Shown here piece by piece: positions 34,725 through 43,840 of a stretch of DNA of 64,000 nt (positions are counted from its first letter, which is position 1; each line of letters begins with the position of its first letter). Origin of the DNA: Nonomuraea endophytica (lineage in GTDB: Bacteria > Actinomycetota > Actinomycetes > Streptosporangiales > Streptosporangiaceae); contig NZ_JACHIN010000005.1 in the NCBI RefSeq assembly GCF_014203235.1, forward strand, positions 124,001 through 188,000, read 5' to 3'. The position numbers were made by a program, and so were the translations under genes. A model generated the notes under the pieces. That model did not search any database. It was not told where the DNA came from and saw only the letters and a list, made by a program, of their open reading frames with translations.

Positions 34725-37253
34725 GTGATCGCCGAGGTACTGCTGCGCGCGCGGCGGCTGGTCGCGCTCGCGCCCATGCTGGCCGACCCGCGGGCGGTGC
34801 CGCCGGTGGGCAAGCTGCGCAAGGGGATGCGGCTGGTGGCGGCGGACGTTCCGCGCGGGGTCGCGGCGCTGGAGGCCGAGCTGGTGCAGCTCGGGTTCCT
34901 GCTGTCGGGGCCGCTGCGGGACGCGCTGTCCGGGCTGGAGGCGGACGGCCTGGCGAAGGTCGGCCGGAGGGTGCTGCACTGGGCGCGGAACGAGGTGGGC
35001 GCGGGCGCGGAGCACATCCCGCTTTTCCGGAAGTTTCCTGACAGCGTGCCTCAGGACACCCAGGACTTCTACGTGCGCCGCGTGTTCAGCCTGCTCACCC
35101 AGGCGGCCGAGCAGCCGTGCGTGCTGTGCGGGGAGCGCAGGACCGTCCATCCCGTCTCGCCGTGCGCGCACCTCGTGTGCCGCCTGTGCTGGGACGGCGC
35201 CGACTTCAGCGCCTGCCCCATCTGCCACCGGCGGATCGCCGCCGGCGATCCGTTCCTGCGCCCCACTGGACCCCCAGGATCAGCCGGTACGGCTCCGCGT
35301 GGCGTCCTCGCCAGGCCGGTCGCGGTGCTGGGACTGTGCGACGACCCGGCGGAGGCCGTCCGAGAGCTGACCGGCTCCCTCCTCGAACGGCGCACTCCCA
35401 TGCCCCCGCACGAGCGGGCCGAACTGCGCACGCTGCTGGAGTCTTGCTGGCCCGAGTCGGCGGCCTGGCTGCCGGAGGCGATCCCGGTCAAGGAGACCAG
35501 GGCGGTGGCCATGGCCGTGGCCGCCCGGCATGGCGCCACCGCACTGCTGGAGGCGCATCTGGAGACCGCCACTGACGTGCTGCGGCTGCTGTTCGAGCTG
35601 ATGGGCGGCGATCCCGGGCTGCGGGTGGCGCCCGAGCGGCTGGCGTTGGGCCGGGGGATGCGGAGGGTCGTGCTGGGATGCCTGGATCGGATGGCGGTGC
35701 CGTACCTGCTGGAGGATCTGCGGCGGCACGCCCGGCTGTGGGTGCGGATGGGCGAGGTGCTGCACCCGCACGAGCACGCGCGCAGGTTCCCGGTGGCGGC
35801 GATGGCGTTCGCGGCGCTGCGCGGGACGGCGCTCGACGGCGGGACCGCGTTCGGGCGGGCGCTGCTGGCGCGGGCGGCGCGGCATCCGGAAGCGGTGCGG
35901 GTGCGTGACGGGCGTCTGCGGGCGACGACGTTCAACGGGCTGGTGGAGCCGGCGCTGGCGGCCAAGCGGTATGAGGAGGCGGCCGGGCTGCTCGCCGCGC
36001 GGCCGGGCGAACTGGTGCGCCGCCTGTCGCAGATGCTGCGGCTGTCGCCGGAGACGCTGCTGGGTCCCGGGGCGGTGCTTGAGGACGCGGTGCAACGGGT
36101 GGCGCCGGGCGTGCTCGTGTCCGCGCTCGGGCTGCTGCGGGCGGCTCCGGGAAGCCGGCGGCTGTTCCTGCCGAGGGGTGGCACCGCCCGGTTCTGGACG
36201 CTGCCCGACGAGCGGTCGCCGCTGGCCGACGAGGTGGTGCTCGGCGCCGAGGACGTGCTCACGGCCGAGCTCCTGCGGCGCGCGTCCGCGCTGCCCGGGG
36301 TGCGCCGCGCGCTGCTGGACGAGGCGCTCGCCGACCTGGTCGCGCCGACGTCCGAGCGCGCCGCGTCCAAGGCGCTGGTACGGCTGACGCGCGGCAGCAG
36401 GCAGCCGATCCCCGACGACGCCCGGCTGCGCTTCTTCCTGCACTGGGCCGAACCGCCGGGAACCCGCGTCGACCTCGACCTGTCGGTGGCCGTCTTCGAC
36501 GAGAGCTGGCGTTTCGCCGGCCTGTGCGACTACACCCGGCTGCGGCTGGGCTCGGCGCTGACGCACTCGGGCGACCTGACGTCGGCACCGATGCCGCTCG
36601 GCGCGTCGGAGTTCATCGACGTGGACGTGCGGACGCTGCGCGGGCGGTATCTGGTGCCGGTCGTGTTCAGCTACAACGACGTGCCCTTCGACGAGCTGGT
36701 ACGCGGCTTCGCCGGGTTCATGCGGCGGCCGGAGGGGACGTTGTTCGACCCGCTGGCGGTGCGGCAGCGCTTCGACCTGTCCGGTCCGGCGAAGATCCTG
36801 GTCCCGCTGGTGGCCGACCTGTGGTCGCGTACGTCGGTGTGGGCCGACCTCAACCTGTCGGCCGCCGGGTACGGTCACCAGGTGGCCAGGAGCGGCCACG
36901 AGCTGGCGGCGCTCGGCCGGGCGCTGGGCGAGGCGTTCGAGGAGCGGGTGACCATGTGGGAGCTGGCGTGCTGGCACGCGGCGGGACGCGCGCGGGAGGT
37001 GCTGGTGCGCCGCCGTGACGGCGCGGTCGTCCGCTACGAGCGCCGCCCCGGCGAGCCGGTCGCCGGCTTCGCCGCGCGCCTGTCCGCCCGCGCCGACGCG
37101 CCGGAGGGCCGGCCGGACGGCGTCGAGCTCGCGATCCTGGTGCGCGGCGACGTCGACCTGCCCGGCGACGCCGGCGTCTACGCCCTCTACCCGGACCGTT
37201 CGGGCGGACGCCGCCTGGAGGCCGCCGACCTGCTGAGCGGGCTGGCGCCGTGA
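34725..37253 (+). CDS. RING-finger protein of the MXAN_6230/SCO0854 family with TerD-like C-terminus
   Basis: The 842-residue protein contains a full C3HC4 RING arrangement: C132-x2-C135, C147-x-H149, C152-x2-C155 and C164-x2-C167. RING domains are rare in bacteria; this matches the family named after MXAN_6230 and SCO0854. A long helical repeat-like middle follows (about residues 190-550). Residues 564-690 (RVDLDLSVAVFDES, THSGDLTSAPMPLGASEFI, FSYNDVPFDELVRGFAGFM) resemble a TerD calcium-binding domain, which is an inference from pattern. The GTG at 34725 has an excellent ribosome binding site. It is coupled by GTGA to two nucleotidyltransferases. Whether it acts as a ubiquitin-like ligase or a binding scaffold is unknown. 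Confidence 0.8.
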   Translation: MIAEVLLRARRLVALAPMLADPRAVPPVGKLRKGMRLVAADVPRGVAALEAELVQLGFLLSGPLRDALSGLEADGLAKVGRRVLHWARNEVGAGAEHIPLFRKFPDSVPQDTQDFYVRRVFSLLTQAAEQPCVLCGERRTVHPVSPCAHLVCRLCWDGADFSACPICHRRIAAGDPFLRPTGPPGSAGTAPRGVLARPVAVLGLCDDPAEAVRELTGSLLERRTPMPPHERAELRTLLESCWPESAAWLPEAIPVKETRAVAMAVAARHGATALLEAHLETATDVLRLLFELMGGDPGLRVAPERLALGRGMRRVVLGCLDRMAVPYLLEDLRRHARLWVRMGEVLHPHEHARRFPVAAMAFAALRGTALDGGTAFGRALLARAARHPEAVRVRDGRLRATTFNGLVEPALAAKRYEEAAGLLAARPGELVRRLSQMLRLSPETLLGPGAVLEDAVQRVAPGVLVSALGLLRAAPGSRRLFLPRGGTARFWTLPDERSPLADEVVLGAEDVLTAELLRRASALPGVRRALLDEALADLVAPTSERAASKALVRLTRGSRQPIPDDARLRFFLHWAEPPGTRVDLDLSVAVFDESWRFAGLCDYTRLRLGSALTHSGDLTSAPMPLGASEFIDVDVRTLRGRYLVPVVFSYNDVPFDELVRGFAGFMRRPEGTLFDPLAVRQRFDLSGPAKILVPLVADLWSRTSVWADLNLSAAGYGHQVARSGHELAALGRALGEAFEERVTMWELACWHAAGRAREVLVRRRDGAVVRYERRPGEPVAGFAARLSARADAPEGRPDGVELAILVRGDVDLPGDAGVYALYPDRSGGRRLEAADLLSGLAP

Positions 37254-37888
37254 CCGACGACCTGATCCTGTCCGTCGTCGTGGGCTCGCGCGCCTACGGC
37301 CTGGACACCGACGCCTCCGACACCGACCGCAGGGGCGTGTTCGTGGCGCCGACGCAGGCGTTCTGGCGGCTGGACAAGCCGCCCACGCACCGGGACGGGC
37401 CGCTGCCCGAGCAGTTCTCCTGGGAGGTGGAGCGCTTCTGCGGCCTGGCCCTGGAGGCCAACCCGACCGTGCTGGAGTGCCTGTGGTCGCCGCTGGTCGA
37501 GCTGACCACCCCGTTCGGCGAGCGGCTGCTCGGGCTGCGCCGCGCGTTCCTGTCCGAGCGGGCCCGCCAGACCTTCTGCGGGTACGCCGACGCCCAGTTC
37601 CGCCGCCTGGACCCGGCCGCGCCGAAGTGGAAGCAGGCCATGCACATGATCCGCCTCATGCGCTGCGGCCTTCATCTCGTACGGCACGGCGACCTCGAGA
37701 TCGACGCCGGCCCGGAGCGCGAACGGCTGCTGGCCGTCAAGCGCGGCGAGGTCGCCTGGGCGGAGGTGGCCGCGTGGCGGGAGAGCCTGGCCGCCGAGCT
37801 TGAGTCCGCGGTGAGCGTCCTGCCCGCGGCCCCGGACCGCGCGGCCGTCGAGGAGTTCCTGCTGGACGTCAGAAGGGCCCACCTGTGA
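37250..37888 (+). CDS. RlaP-like nucleotidyltransferase 1
   Basis: The 212-residue protein has the minimal Pol-beta nucleotidyltransferase motif GSRAYGLDTDASDTDRRGVFV (two acidic metal ligands in DTD) and the following helical region typical of the COG3541/RlaP group. RlaP proteins are named from their association with RNA ligases and are linked to RNA repair or modification. The GTG overlaps the RING gene stop and its own stop overlaps the next nucleotidyltransferase (GTGA each). The two enzymes may form a heterodimer or use different substrates. Confidence 0.8.
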   Translation: MTDDLILSVVVGSRAYGLDTDASDTDRRGVFVAPTQAFWRLDKPPTHRDGPLPEQFSWEVERFCGLALEANPTVLECLWSPLVELTTPFGERLLGLRRAFLSERARQTFCGYADAQFRRLDPAAPKWKQAMHMIRLMRCGLHLVRHGDLEIDAGPERERLLAVKRGEVAWAEVAAWRESLAAELESAVSVLPAAPDRAAVEEFLLDVRRAHL

Positions 37889-38616
37889 ACCTGCCCGGCT
37901 GGCTGCCCGAGATCCCGGGCGAGCAGCCGTACCCGCTGGTGTTCGCGACCGTGAGCGGCGCGCACCTGTACGGCTTCCCCTCCCGCGACTCCGACGTGGA
38001 CCTGCGCGGCGCGCACGTGCTGCCGCTACGGGAGGTCGTCGGCCTGCGCACCGGCCCCGAGACGCTCGACCGCACCTGGACGCGCGAGTCGGTCGAGGTG
38101 GACCTGGTGACGCACGACCTGGCCAAGTTCTGCCGGCTGCTGCTCAACCGCAACGGCTACGTGCTGGAGCAGTTGCTGTCGCCGCTGGTCGTGGCCACCT
38201 CGTCGGCGCACGCGGAGCTGACCGCGCTCGCCTCCGGCTGCCTGACCAACCACCACGCCCACCACTATCTCGGCTTCGCCCGCACCCAGTGGCGCCTGTT
38301 CGAGAAGACCGGCGAGCTCAAGCCGCTGCTCTACACGTTCCGGGTGCTGGCGACCGGCACCCACCTGATGCGCACGGGCGAGCTGGTGGCCGACCTCACC
38401 CTGCTGTTCGGGTACGGGCCTGCGTACCTGCCGGAGCTGGTGGAGGCGAAACGGGAGGCCGAACACGGGGCGGCGCCGGTGATCGATGGGGTGGCGGCGG
38501 ACGTGACCAGGATGACTGCGGCCCTGCAAGAGGCCCAGACCGTCTCGTCCCTGCCCGAGACCGCCACCACCCACGACGCCCTGAACGACCTGGTGATCCG
38601 CCACCGCCTCGCCTAA
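37885..38616 (+). CDS. RlaP-like nucleotidyltransferase 2
   Basis: The 243-residue protein is a second COG3541-type nucleotidyltransferase, with VSGAHLYGFPSRDSDVDLRGAHV at residues 24-46 and the conserved downstream segments VDLVTHDLAKFCRLLLNRNGYVLEQL-like and YLGFARTQW. The first motif has SGAHLYG instead of GSRAYG, a common variant in this group. It ends the RING operon, and its last codons overlap the convergent SWIM gene by 4 bp. Probable function is nucleotide transfer to RNA; this comes from family context only. Confidence 0.8.
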   Translation: MNLPGWLPEIPGEQPYPLVFATVSGAHLYGFPSRDSDVDLRGAHVLPLREVVGLRTGPETLDRTWTRESVEVDLVTHDLAKFCRLLLNRNGYVLEQLLSPLVVATSSAHAELTALASGCLTNHHAHHYLGFARTQWRLFEKTGELKPLLYTFRVLATGTHLMRTGELVADLTLLFGYGPAYLPELVEAKREAEHGAAPVIDGVAADVTRMTAALQEAQTVSSLPETATTHDALNDLVIRHRLA

Positions 38617-40292
38617 CCGGGTCCCGGCTCCATCGCCGCCCGCCAGCGACGCAGGGTGAGCTCCCCCTCGGCTCGCTCCGCGTAGGTCATGGCGGCCGAC
38701 CAGACGCGGGCCAGCTCGCCGGGCGGTTCCGGCAGCGACTCGCCCGTCACGGTACGCCGGACGGCGGCGGCCCGGCCCGCGAGGCGCTCCAGGAGGGCGG
38801 CGGCGGTGGGCAGCTGATCGCGGCGCAGGCGGGCGGCGGTGGCGGCGATCGTGGCGGCCGCCGTGGGGCCCGCGGTCGCCCTTCCGCCCATGGCCACCCG
38901 GTGCAGCACGCGGCGCAGCGGGGTGAGGGGTGCGGCGCGGCCGCCGGGTCTGGGCGGTAGCGGTGGGCCTGACGGGCCGGGCAGGTCGGTGAACGACAGG
39001 TCCTGCTGATCGACGGCCAGGACGGTGACCACGCCCGGCTGGTCGGGCACCACCCGGACGATGACGTCGCTCTCGTGTGCCGGGGTGAGCTTGCGGAGGT
39101 TGGCTTCGCCGGTGGGTGTGGCGCCTATTGCGGTCAGGGTGCCCGCGCCGGTGCGCAGGTCGCGGCCCGCCGGTTCGGCCCGCAGGAACATCAGGCCGTC
39201 GCGCTCGCCTCGCAGCGCCCTGGCCAGCTGGTCGGCTGGGGGTTCCGTCCACGGGGGGCCGGTCCATGTGCTGACGCCGTGGATCGCGGCCTTGGTGTCC
39301 TTTGTACTGCTCAGCCTGCCGTCGGCGCTGGCGGCGGCGTTCTGCGCGAAGACGCGGCTACGGCCTAGGCGTTCCGGCGACAGCGCCAGGCCGCCGAACC
39401 TGACCGCTGCCCGGTAGGCGGCGGCCACCCGCTCCGCGCCGCCCGGCGTCACGTCGGCGACGGTGTACAGCTGTCCTGTCTCGTCGGCCAGCCAGGTCAC
39501 CACACCCGCGTAGCCGGAGGCCGTGACTACGGGCTCGCTGAACAAGCCCTGCAGGATCAAGGGCGGCAGCGCCTCGTAGCGGCGCCTGCCGGTCCCCGGA
39601 TCGGTGTCCGGTCGGCGGGCGGTCCTGAGCAGGTCGGCCAGGTCCTGGGCGTAGCGTGCCAGCTCGAACTCCGGCCGCTTGGCCCGCACGTCATGAACGC
39701 CCTGGGCCACCGCCGTGGTCAGCCTGGCCAGGGTGTACAGGCGCGCCTCGGCACAGGCATGGGCCGCACGCAGCAGCCGTTCCCTGGCCGCCGCGCCCGC
39801 GTGCGCCACCCCGGCCGCGAGCACCTCGGCCCCCGCCTCCCACGCCATCCCGGCCGCCGCCCCGCCCGGTCCGCCTCCCGCAGGCCCTCCCGTGTCGGCT
39901 GTCGGACGTGCTTGGTCGGGATCCGCTTGGCTCGGCGTTCGCGGGGTGCCTGAGGCGGGGGGCTCGTCGCTCTGGGCCGGCGAGGGGTCGGGCTTTTCGC
40001 CTGGTGACGGGGTGTCGGGGGTGGCCAGGGGGAGGGCGCTGAGGACGGACAGGGTGTGCAGGCAGCGTGGGGTGAGCAGGCAGGTGCAGGTGATCTGGGC
40101 GATGTCGGTGAGCAGGCCCCCGAGCGGCAGCCGTACCGTCTCCTGGCCTGTGTTGACGTGCAGTTCGGCGCCTTCGGGACTCCACTGCCAGGCCTCCGCC
40201 GCGCCCGGCGCGGCGTCGAGGCGCTTGGTGACGCGGGCGGGGGCGGCGGCGAGCGCGTCGGCCAGGACGGCGGGCATCACGTCTGGCCTCAT
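38613..40292 (-). CDS. SWIM zinc-finger protein, YehQ-like
   Basis: The 559-residue protein has the SWIM motif C69-x-C71-x5-C77-x-H79 (CTCLLTPRCLH), a zinc-binding module for DNA or protein contacts. A Pro/Asp-rich linker follows (about residues 95-150) and then a long alpha/beta region that I cannot assign. It is the last gene of a five-gene operon and overlaps the DUF5682-VWA gene by ATGA. In Escherichia coli the SWIM protein YehQ occupies the same place in the yehL-yehM-yehP-yehQ set. Its role in the complex is unknown; substrate or nucleic-acid recognition is plausible. Confidence 0.8.
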   Translation of the reverse strand: MRPDVMPAVLADALAAAPARVTKRLDAAPGAAEAWQWSPEGAELHVNTGQETVRLPLGGLLTDIAQITCTCLLTPRCLHTLSVLSALPLATPDTPSPGEKPDPSPAQSDEPPASGTPRTPSQADPDQARPTADTGGPAGGGPGGAAAGMAWEAGAEVLAAGVAHAGAAARERLLRAAHACAEARLYTLARLTTAVAQGVHDVRAKRPEFELARYAQDLADLLRTARRPDTDPGTGRRRYEALPPLILQGLFSEPVVTASGYAGVVTWLADETGQLYTVADVTPGGAERVAAAYRAAVRFGGLALSPERLGRSRVFAQNAAASADGRLSSTKDTKAAIHGVSTWTGPPWTEPPADQLARALRGERDGLMFLRAEPAGRDLRTGAGTLTAIGATPTGEANLRKLTPAHESDVIVRVVPDQPGVVTVLAVDQQDLSFTDLPGPSGPPLPPRPGGRAAPLTPLRRVLHRVAMGGRATAGPTAAATIAATAARLRRDQLPTAAALLERLAGRAAAVRRTVTGESLPEPPGELARVWSAAMTYAERAEGELTLRRWRAAMEPGPG

Positions 40293-43200
40293 CCGCGTAC
40301 CCTCTCGGCGATCCAGGCCGCCAGCTCGGACGGGGACAGGGCGGCCACCGGCATTCCGGCGGCCGCCACCTGTTCGGCGACTGCTCGGTTGTAGACGGGT
40401 TGGCCCTGGTCGTCGAGGGCTGCCAGGCCGAGGGTGTGGGCACCGGTTCCGGCCAGCGCGCGTACCTCGGACAGCAGGCGGCCCACCGACACCCCCTCGT
40501 CGAAGTCGCTCACCACGGCGACGATGCTGCGGCGCGGGACGGTGAGGCGTTCGCGGGTGTAGCGCAGGGCCGTGCCGATGTCGGTGCCGCCGCCCACGGA
40601 CACCTCCAGCAGCAGCGACAGAGGATCAGTCACCCGGTCGGACAGGTCAGCCACCTCGGTGGAGAACGTGATGAAACGTACGCTCAACGCCGGAACCCCG
40701 TGCAGCACGGCGGCGGCCAGCGCGGCGTAGATGGTCGAGCGTTCCATGGAGCCCGACACGTCCACGCACAGGTGCAGGTGCCAGTCGGCGCCACGCCGGG
40801 CCCGGGTCCTGAACACCGGGCGTTCCACCACCACCTCCGGCCCGCGTTCGGTGAGCCGGGCGGTGTGGAGGTTGCGCCGCAGGGTACGGCGCAGGTCGAT
40901 GGGCCCGCCCGGCCGCAGCGTGGGCCGGGGCGTGGTCAGGCCGGTGAGCGCGGGCCGCATGCGTCGGGCCAGCTTCTCGGTCAGCTCGGCCACCACCCGC
41001 GCCACCAGCGGGCGCAACCTGGCCAGCCGCGCCTCGGGGAGCGCCCCGGCCAGGGCCAGCATTCCTTCGAGCAGGCCGACGTCCGCGCTGACCCGCTCCG
41101 GGTCCAGCGCCAGGAGCGCGTCCACCCGCCCGCGTGCCGCCACCCGTCCCACGACCTCCTCGCGTACCCGGGCCCCGAACAGCGCCTCCAGCTCCTCCAC
41201 CCACTCCCGGGCCGACGGATACGGCCGCCCGCCCCCACCACCGTCGGCCCCCTCCCCCGTTCCGGCCCCATACAGATCGTCCAGCGCCCGCGCGACCGCC
41301 CTGGCCGGAGGATCCAGCCGGTCCGCCTCCCGCCCCAGCACCATCCGCCACCGATCCACCCGCCCAATGCGCCGCGAGTCTTCCGGCCCGTCCAGCGCGG
41401 CCCCCACGGGCTGCGCACCGCCCGCCACCTCACCCGCCGCACCATCCAACGCCGCAGGATCCAGCGCCGCGCCGTCCAGCGCCGCGCCGTCCAGCGCCGC
41501 GGGATCCAGCGCCGTACCGTCCAGCGCGGCGGGATCCAGCTCCAGTACGGCGAGCCGCCCCGCCTCGTCGGCCGCTGCCCAGGCGGCGAGCTCGTCGGCC
41601 GGGGCGTGCAGGGTCACGTCGGCGTCCAGGCCGAGGCTGTCGAGCAGGCGCTGGCGGGACGCGGGAGACAACGCCTCGAACCCGTCACGGAGCGCGGGCA
41701 GCCGGGCGAGAAACCCGGCGTCGTCCCAGACCTCGACCCGTTCGGCCAGCGGTGCCAGCAGTTCGGCCGACGCCTCCAGCATCGCCCCCGCCACCAGCAC
41801 CGCCCCAGCAACCCGCCCCGCCACCGCCACCCCAGCCACCGGCCCTCGCTCAGCCATCGGCCCTGCCCCGGTCCCGGGATCGGTGCCGGTATCGGGATCG
41901 GTGCCGGTCCCAGGATCGGTGCCGGTCCCAGGATCGGTGCCGGTCTCGGTCTTGGCGGGGGTTGGGGAGGCGGAATCGGCCCAGGCGGCGAGGCGTACCG
42001 ACAGTGAGGCGGGGGTGGTCGCGCCCGCGACGAGCAGGGCCGCGGCGGCGGCGCCCTGGGCGAGTGGGGTGCCGTCCGTGGCCATGCGGCGCAGTGCCCA
42101 GGTCAGGCGGCCCCGTGCCGGTGCGAGCCGGACCAGTTCGCCCAGGAGCGCCGCCTCCTCGTGGCGGGTCATGCCGGACAGGCCTTCGACGGAGGCGACG
42201 GCCGCGGTCAGGACGAGTTCGGCGGCTTCCTGGCAGCCGGGCGGCGGGGACGGAAGGGCCGCGAGGCGGCTGAGGAGGCGGTGGCAGGCCACCAGGTCCG
42301 CCGCGCCGGCCACGGGGATGAACTCCGTGGCGAGACGGCCCACGAGCTCCGCGGTCAGCTCCGGCAGGCCGCATTCGGCGGCCTTCTCCACGATCACGGG
42401 GAGGCGTTCTGAGAGGGCGGCGCGGCGCAGGCGGCCCTCGGCGGCGGGAGCGAGGGTGGCGCCGTAGACGGCGGCGCGCTCCAGCGTGGCCTCGGTCAGG
42501 GGACGCCAGCGGGCGGTCCACGAACGGCCCAGGGTGTCGGCGCCGCCGACGCCGGTCATGGGGCGTTCCTCCGCGTAGCCGACGTCCAGCGCGGACAGGC
42601 GGCTGAGCGTGAGGTGGCGGCGCTGGTCGAGGGGTGAGCGGTGGGGGTCGAGGCGCAGGACGGCCTCCGGCTGGCCGGGTCCCGGCAGGCCCAGGTCGGC
42701 GACGAGCGCCTCGACGTGGGTGAGCAGGCCGGAGCGGGGAGCCGCGGGGTCGACCTGGCCGCGGCGGGCGCCGATGAGGACACGTTCGGCGGCTCGGGCC
42801 ACGGCGCGGGCGCGGCCCAGGGGTTCGCCTTGGGCCAGGGTGCTCTGGAGGGCTTCGACCAGTTCGCGGCGGCCGGGGGCGGGGAGGTCGCGGAGGGCGG
42901 CCAGGTCGCGGGCCATGCCGTACGCGGCCTTGGCGTCGGGGACGCCCGCCACGTGGCCGTCGCGGCGCAACTCCGCGCAGATCCGCGCGATCGTCTCGGC
43001 GGCGGCGCGCTCCACGGCTGCGGGATCACCCTCGGCCAGGTAGACGGCCTGGCGCCATTCCGGGTCCTTGATGCCCGCGGGGTAGCCGGAGCGCGAGTCC
43101 AGCAGCTCGAAACCGTAGGGGACGAGCGCGGTCACCACCTCACCCTCCGCAGCCTCCGGAACAGCAGAGGTGGAGGCGGGCAGCTCGGTGGTGGAGGCGG

Positions 43201-43840
43201 GGGCGATCAATGCGGGAGCGGTGAGTGCGGGGGCGTGGAAGGCGCCGACGACCACGGCCGCGCCCTCCGGGCCGATGTCGGCGATACGGCGCCGCATCCA
43301 CGCCTCCCTCGCCAGATCCCGCTCGGAGATCGTGCCGGCGTCCTGCCGCATGGCCCAGCCGACGGCGAGGGCGGCACGGCGGATCCGCGCGGGTTCGGCC
43401 CCGTGGGAGGGGGTCTCCACGAGGCGGTCCCACAGCTCCTCGTGGTCGTCCACGTCCACCTGCCGCATCAGGGCGGGCACCAGCGTCCCCTCCGCGCTGT
43501 CGCCGGGCAGCCCGGTGAGCAGGTCGATGGCGTGCACCGGCACCCCGTGCCCGACCGCCCACCGCACCGCGGCCAGCTCCGGCGAGAAGTCCGCGAACGG
43601 GTAGAAGCCCAGCCGCTCCCCCTCCTGCGAGGCGACGGCCAGCGCCACGGGCGCCGTGGTGGCGGGCGAGCCGAGCCAGCCCAGCCACTCCTGCAGTTCC
43701 CCGGGCAGCTCGACCAGCACCGCGCGCGGCCGCGCCGCCTCCAGCAGGTACGGCATGGCCGCCGCCAGCACCGGCGAATGGTGACGTACCCCGATCAGGT
43801 AGGGCTCCCGCCCCCCGACCAGGTCCTCGAGTTCCTTCAC
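40289..43840 (-). CDS. DUF5682-VWA fusion protein (YehM + YehP in one chain)
   Basis: The 1183-residue protein starts with DUF5682 (YLIGVRHHSPVLAAAMPYLL, FYPFADFSPELAAVRWAVGH, VHAIDLLTG) and continues through a long helical region. The last 170 residues are a von Willebrand A domain with an intact MIDAS: DVSGSM (D1027 on), GGGTDIGTAL and VVSDFDEG. Escherichia coli keeps these as YehM and YehP. Two low-complexity linkers (Asp-Pro-Gly-Thr and Leu-Asp-Pro-Ala-Ala repeats) are encoded by minisatellites. The GTG at 43840 overlaps the MoxR stop. In MoxR-VWA pairs the VWA protein usually delivers substrates to, or is remodelled by, the AAA+ ring. Confidence 0.85.
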   Translation of the reverse strand: MKELEDLVGGREPYLIGVRHHSPVLAAAMPYLLEAARPRAVLVELPGELQEWLGWLGSPATTAPVALAVASQEGERLGFYPFADFSPELAAVRWAVGHGVPVHAIDLLTGLPGDSAEGTLVPALMRQVDVDDHEELWDRLVETPSHGAEPARIRRAALAVGWAMRQDAGTISERDLAREAWMRRRIADIGPEGAAVVVGAFHAPALTAPALIAPASTTELPASTSAVPEAAEGEVVTALVPYGFELLDSRSGYPAGIKDPEWRQAVYLAEGDPAAVERAAAETIARICAELRRDGHVAGVPDAKAAYGMARDLAALRDLPAPGRRELVEALQSTLAQGEPLGRARAVARAAERVLIGARRGQVDPAAPRSGLLTHVEALVADLGLPGPGQPEAVLRLDPHRSPLDQRRHLTLSRLSALDVGYAEERPMTGVGGADTLGRSWTARWRPLTEATLERAAVYGATLAPAAEGRLRRAALSERLPVIVEKAAECGLPELTAELVGRLATEFIPVAGAADLVACHRLLSRLAALPSPPPGCQEAAELVLTAAVASVEGLSGMTRHEEAALLGELVRLAPARGRLTWALRRMATDGTPLAQGAAAAALLVAGATTPASLSVRLAAWADSASPTPAKTETGTDPGTGTDPGTGTDPDTGTDPGTGAGPMAERGPVAGVAVAGRVAGAVLVAGAMLEASAELLAPLAERVEVWDDAGFLARLPALRDGFEALSPASRQRLLDSLGLDADVTLHAPADELAAWAAADEAGRLAVLELDPAALDGTALDPAALDGAALDGAALDPAALDGAAGEVAGGAQPVGAALDGPEDSRRIGRVDRWRMVLGREADRLDPPARAVARALDDLYGAGTGEGADGGGGGRPYPSAREWVEELEALFGARVREEVVGRVAARGRVDALLALDPERVSADVGLLEGMLALAGALPEARLARLRPLVARVVAELTEKLARRMRPALTGLTTPRPTLRPGGPIDLRRTLRRNLHTARLTERGPEVVVERPVFRTRARRGADWHLHLCVDVSGSMERSTIYAALAAAVLHGVPALSVRFITFSTEVADLSDRVTDPLSLLLEVSVGGGTDIGTALRYTRERLTVPRRSIVAVVSDFDEGVSVGRLLSEVRALAGTGAHTLGLAALDDQGQPVYNRAVAEQVAAAGMPVAALSPSELAAWIAERVRG
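41451..41540. repeat. Six 15-bp tandem repeats inside the DUF5682-VWA gene
   Basis: Units of the form GCCGCGCCGTCCAGC repeat six times in register and encode a Leu-Asp-Pro/Gly-Ala-Ala linker. A half unit precedes them. The period is a multiple of three, so copy number can change in frame. Confidence 0.75.
41875..41946. repeat. Four 18-bp tandem repeats inside the DUF5682-VWA gene
   Basis: CGGGATCGGTGCCGGTAT and close variants repeat four times and encode an Asp-Pro-Gly-Thr-Gly-Thr linker. The unit is similar in period, though not in sequence, to the large 18-bp array at 55880-56295. Confidence 0.75.
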
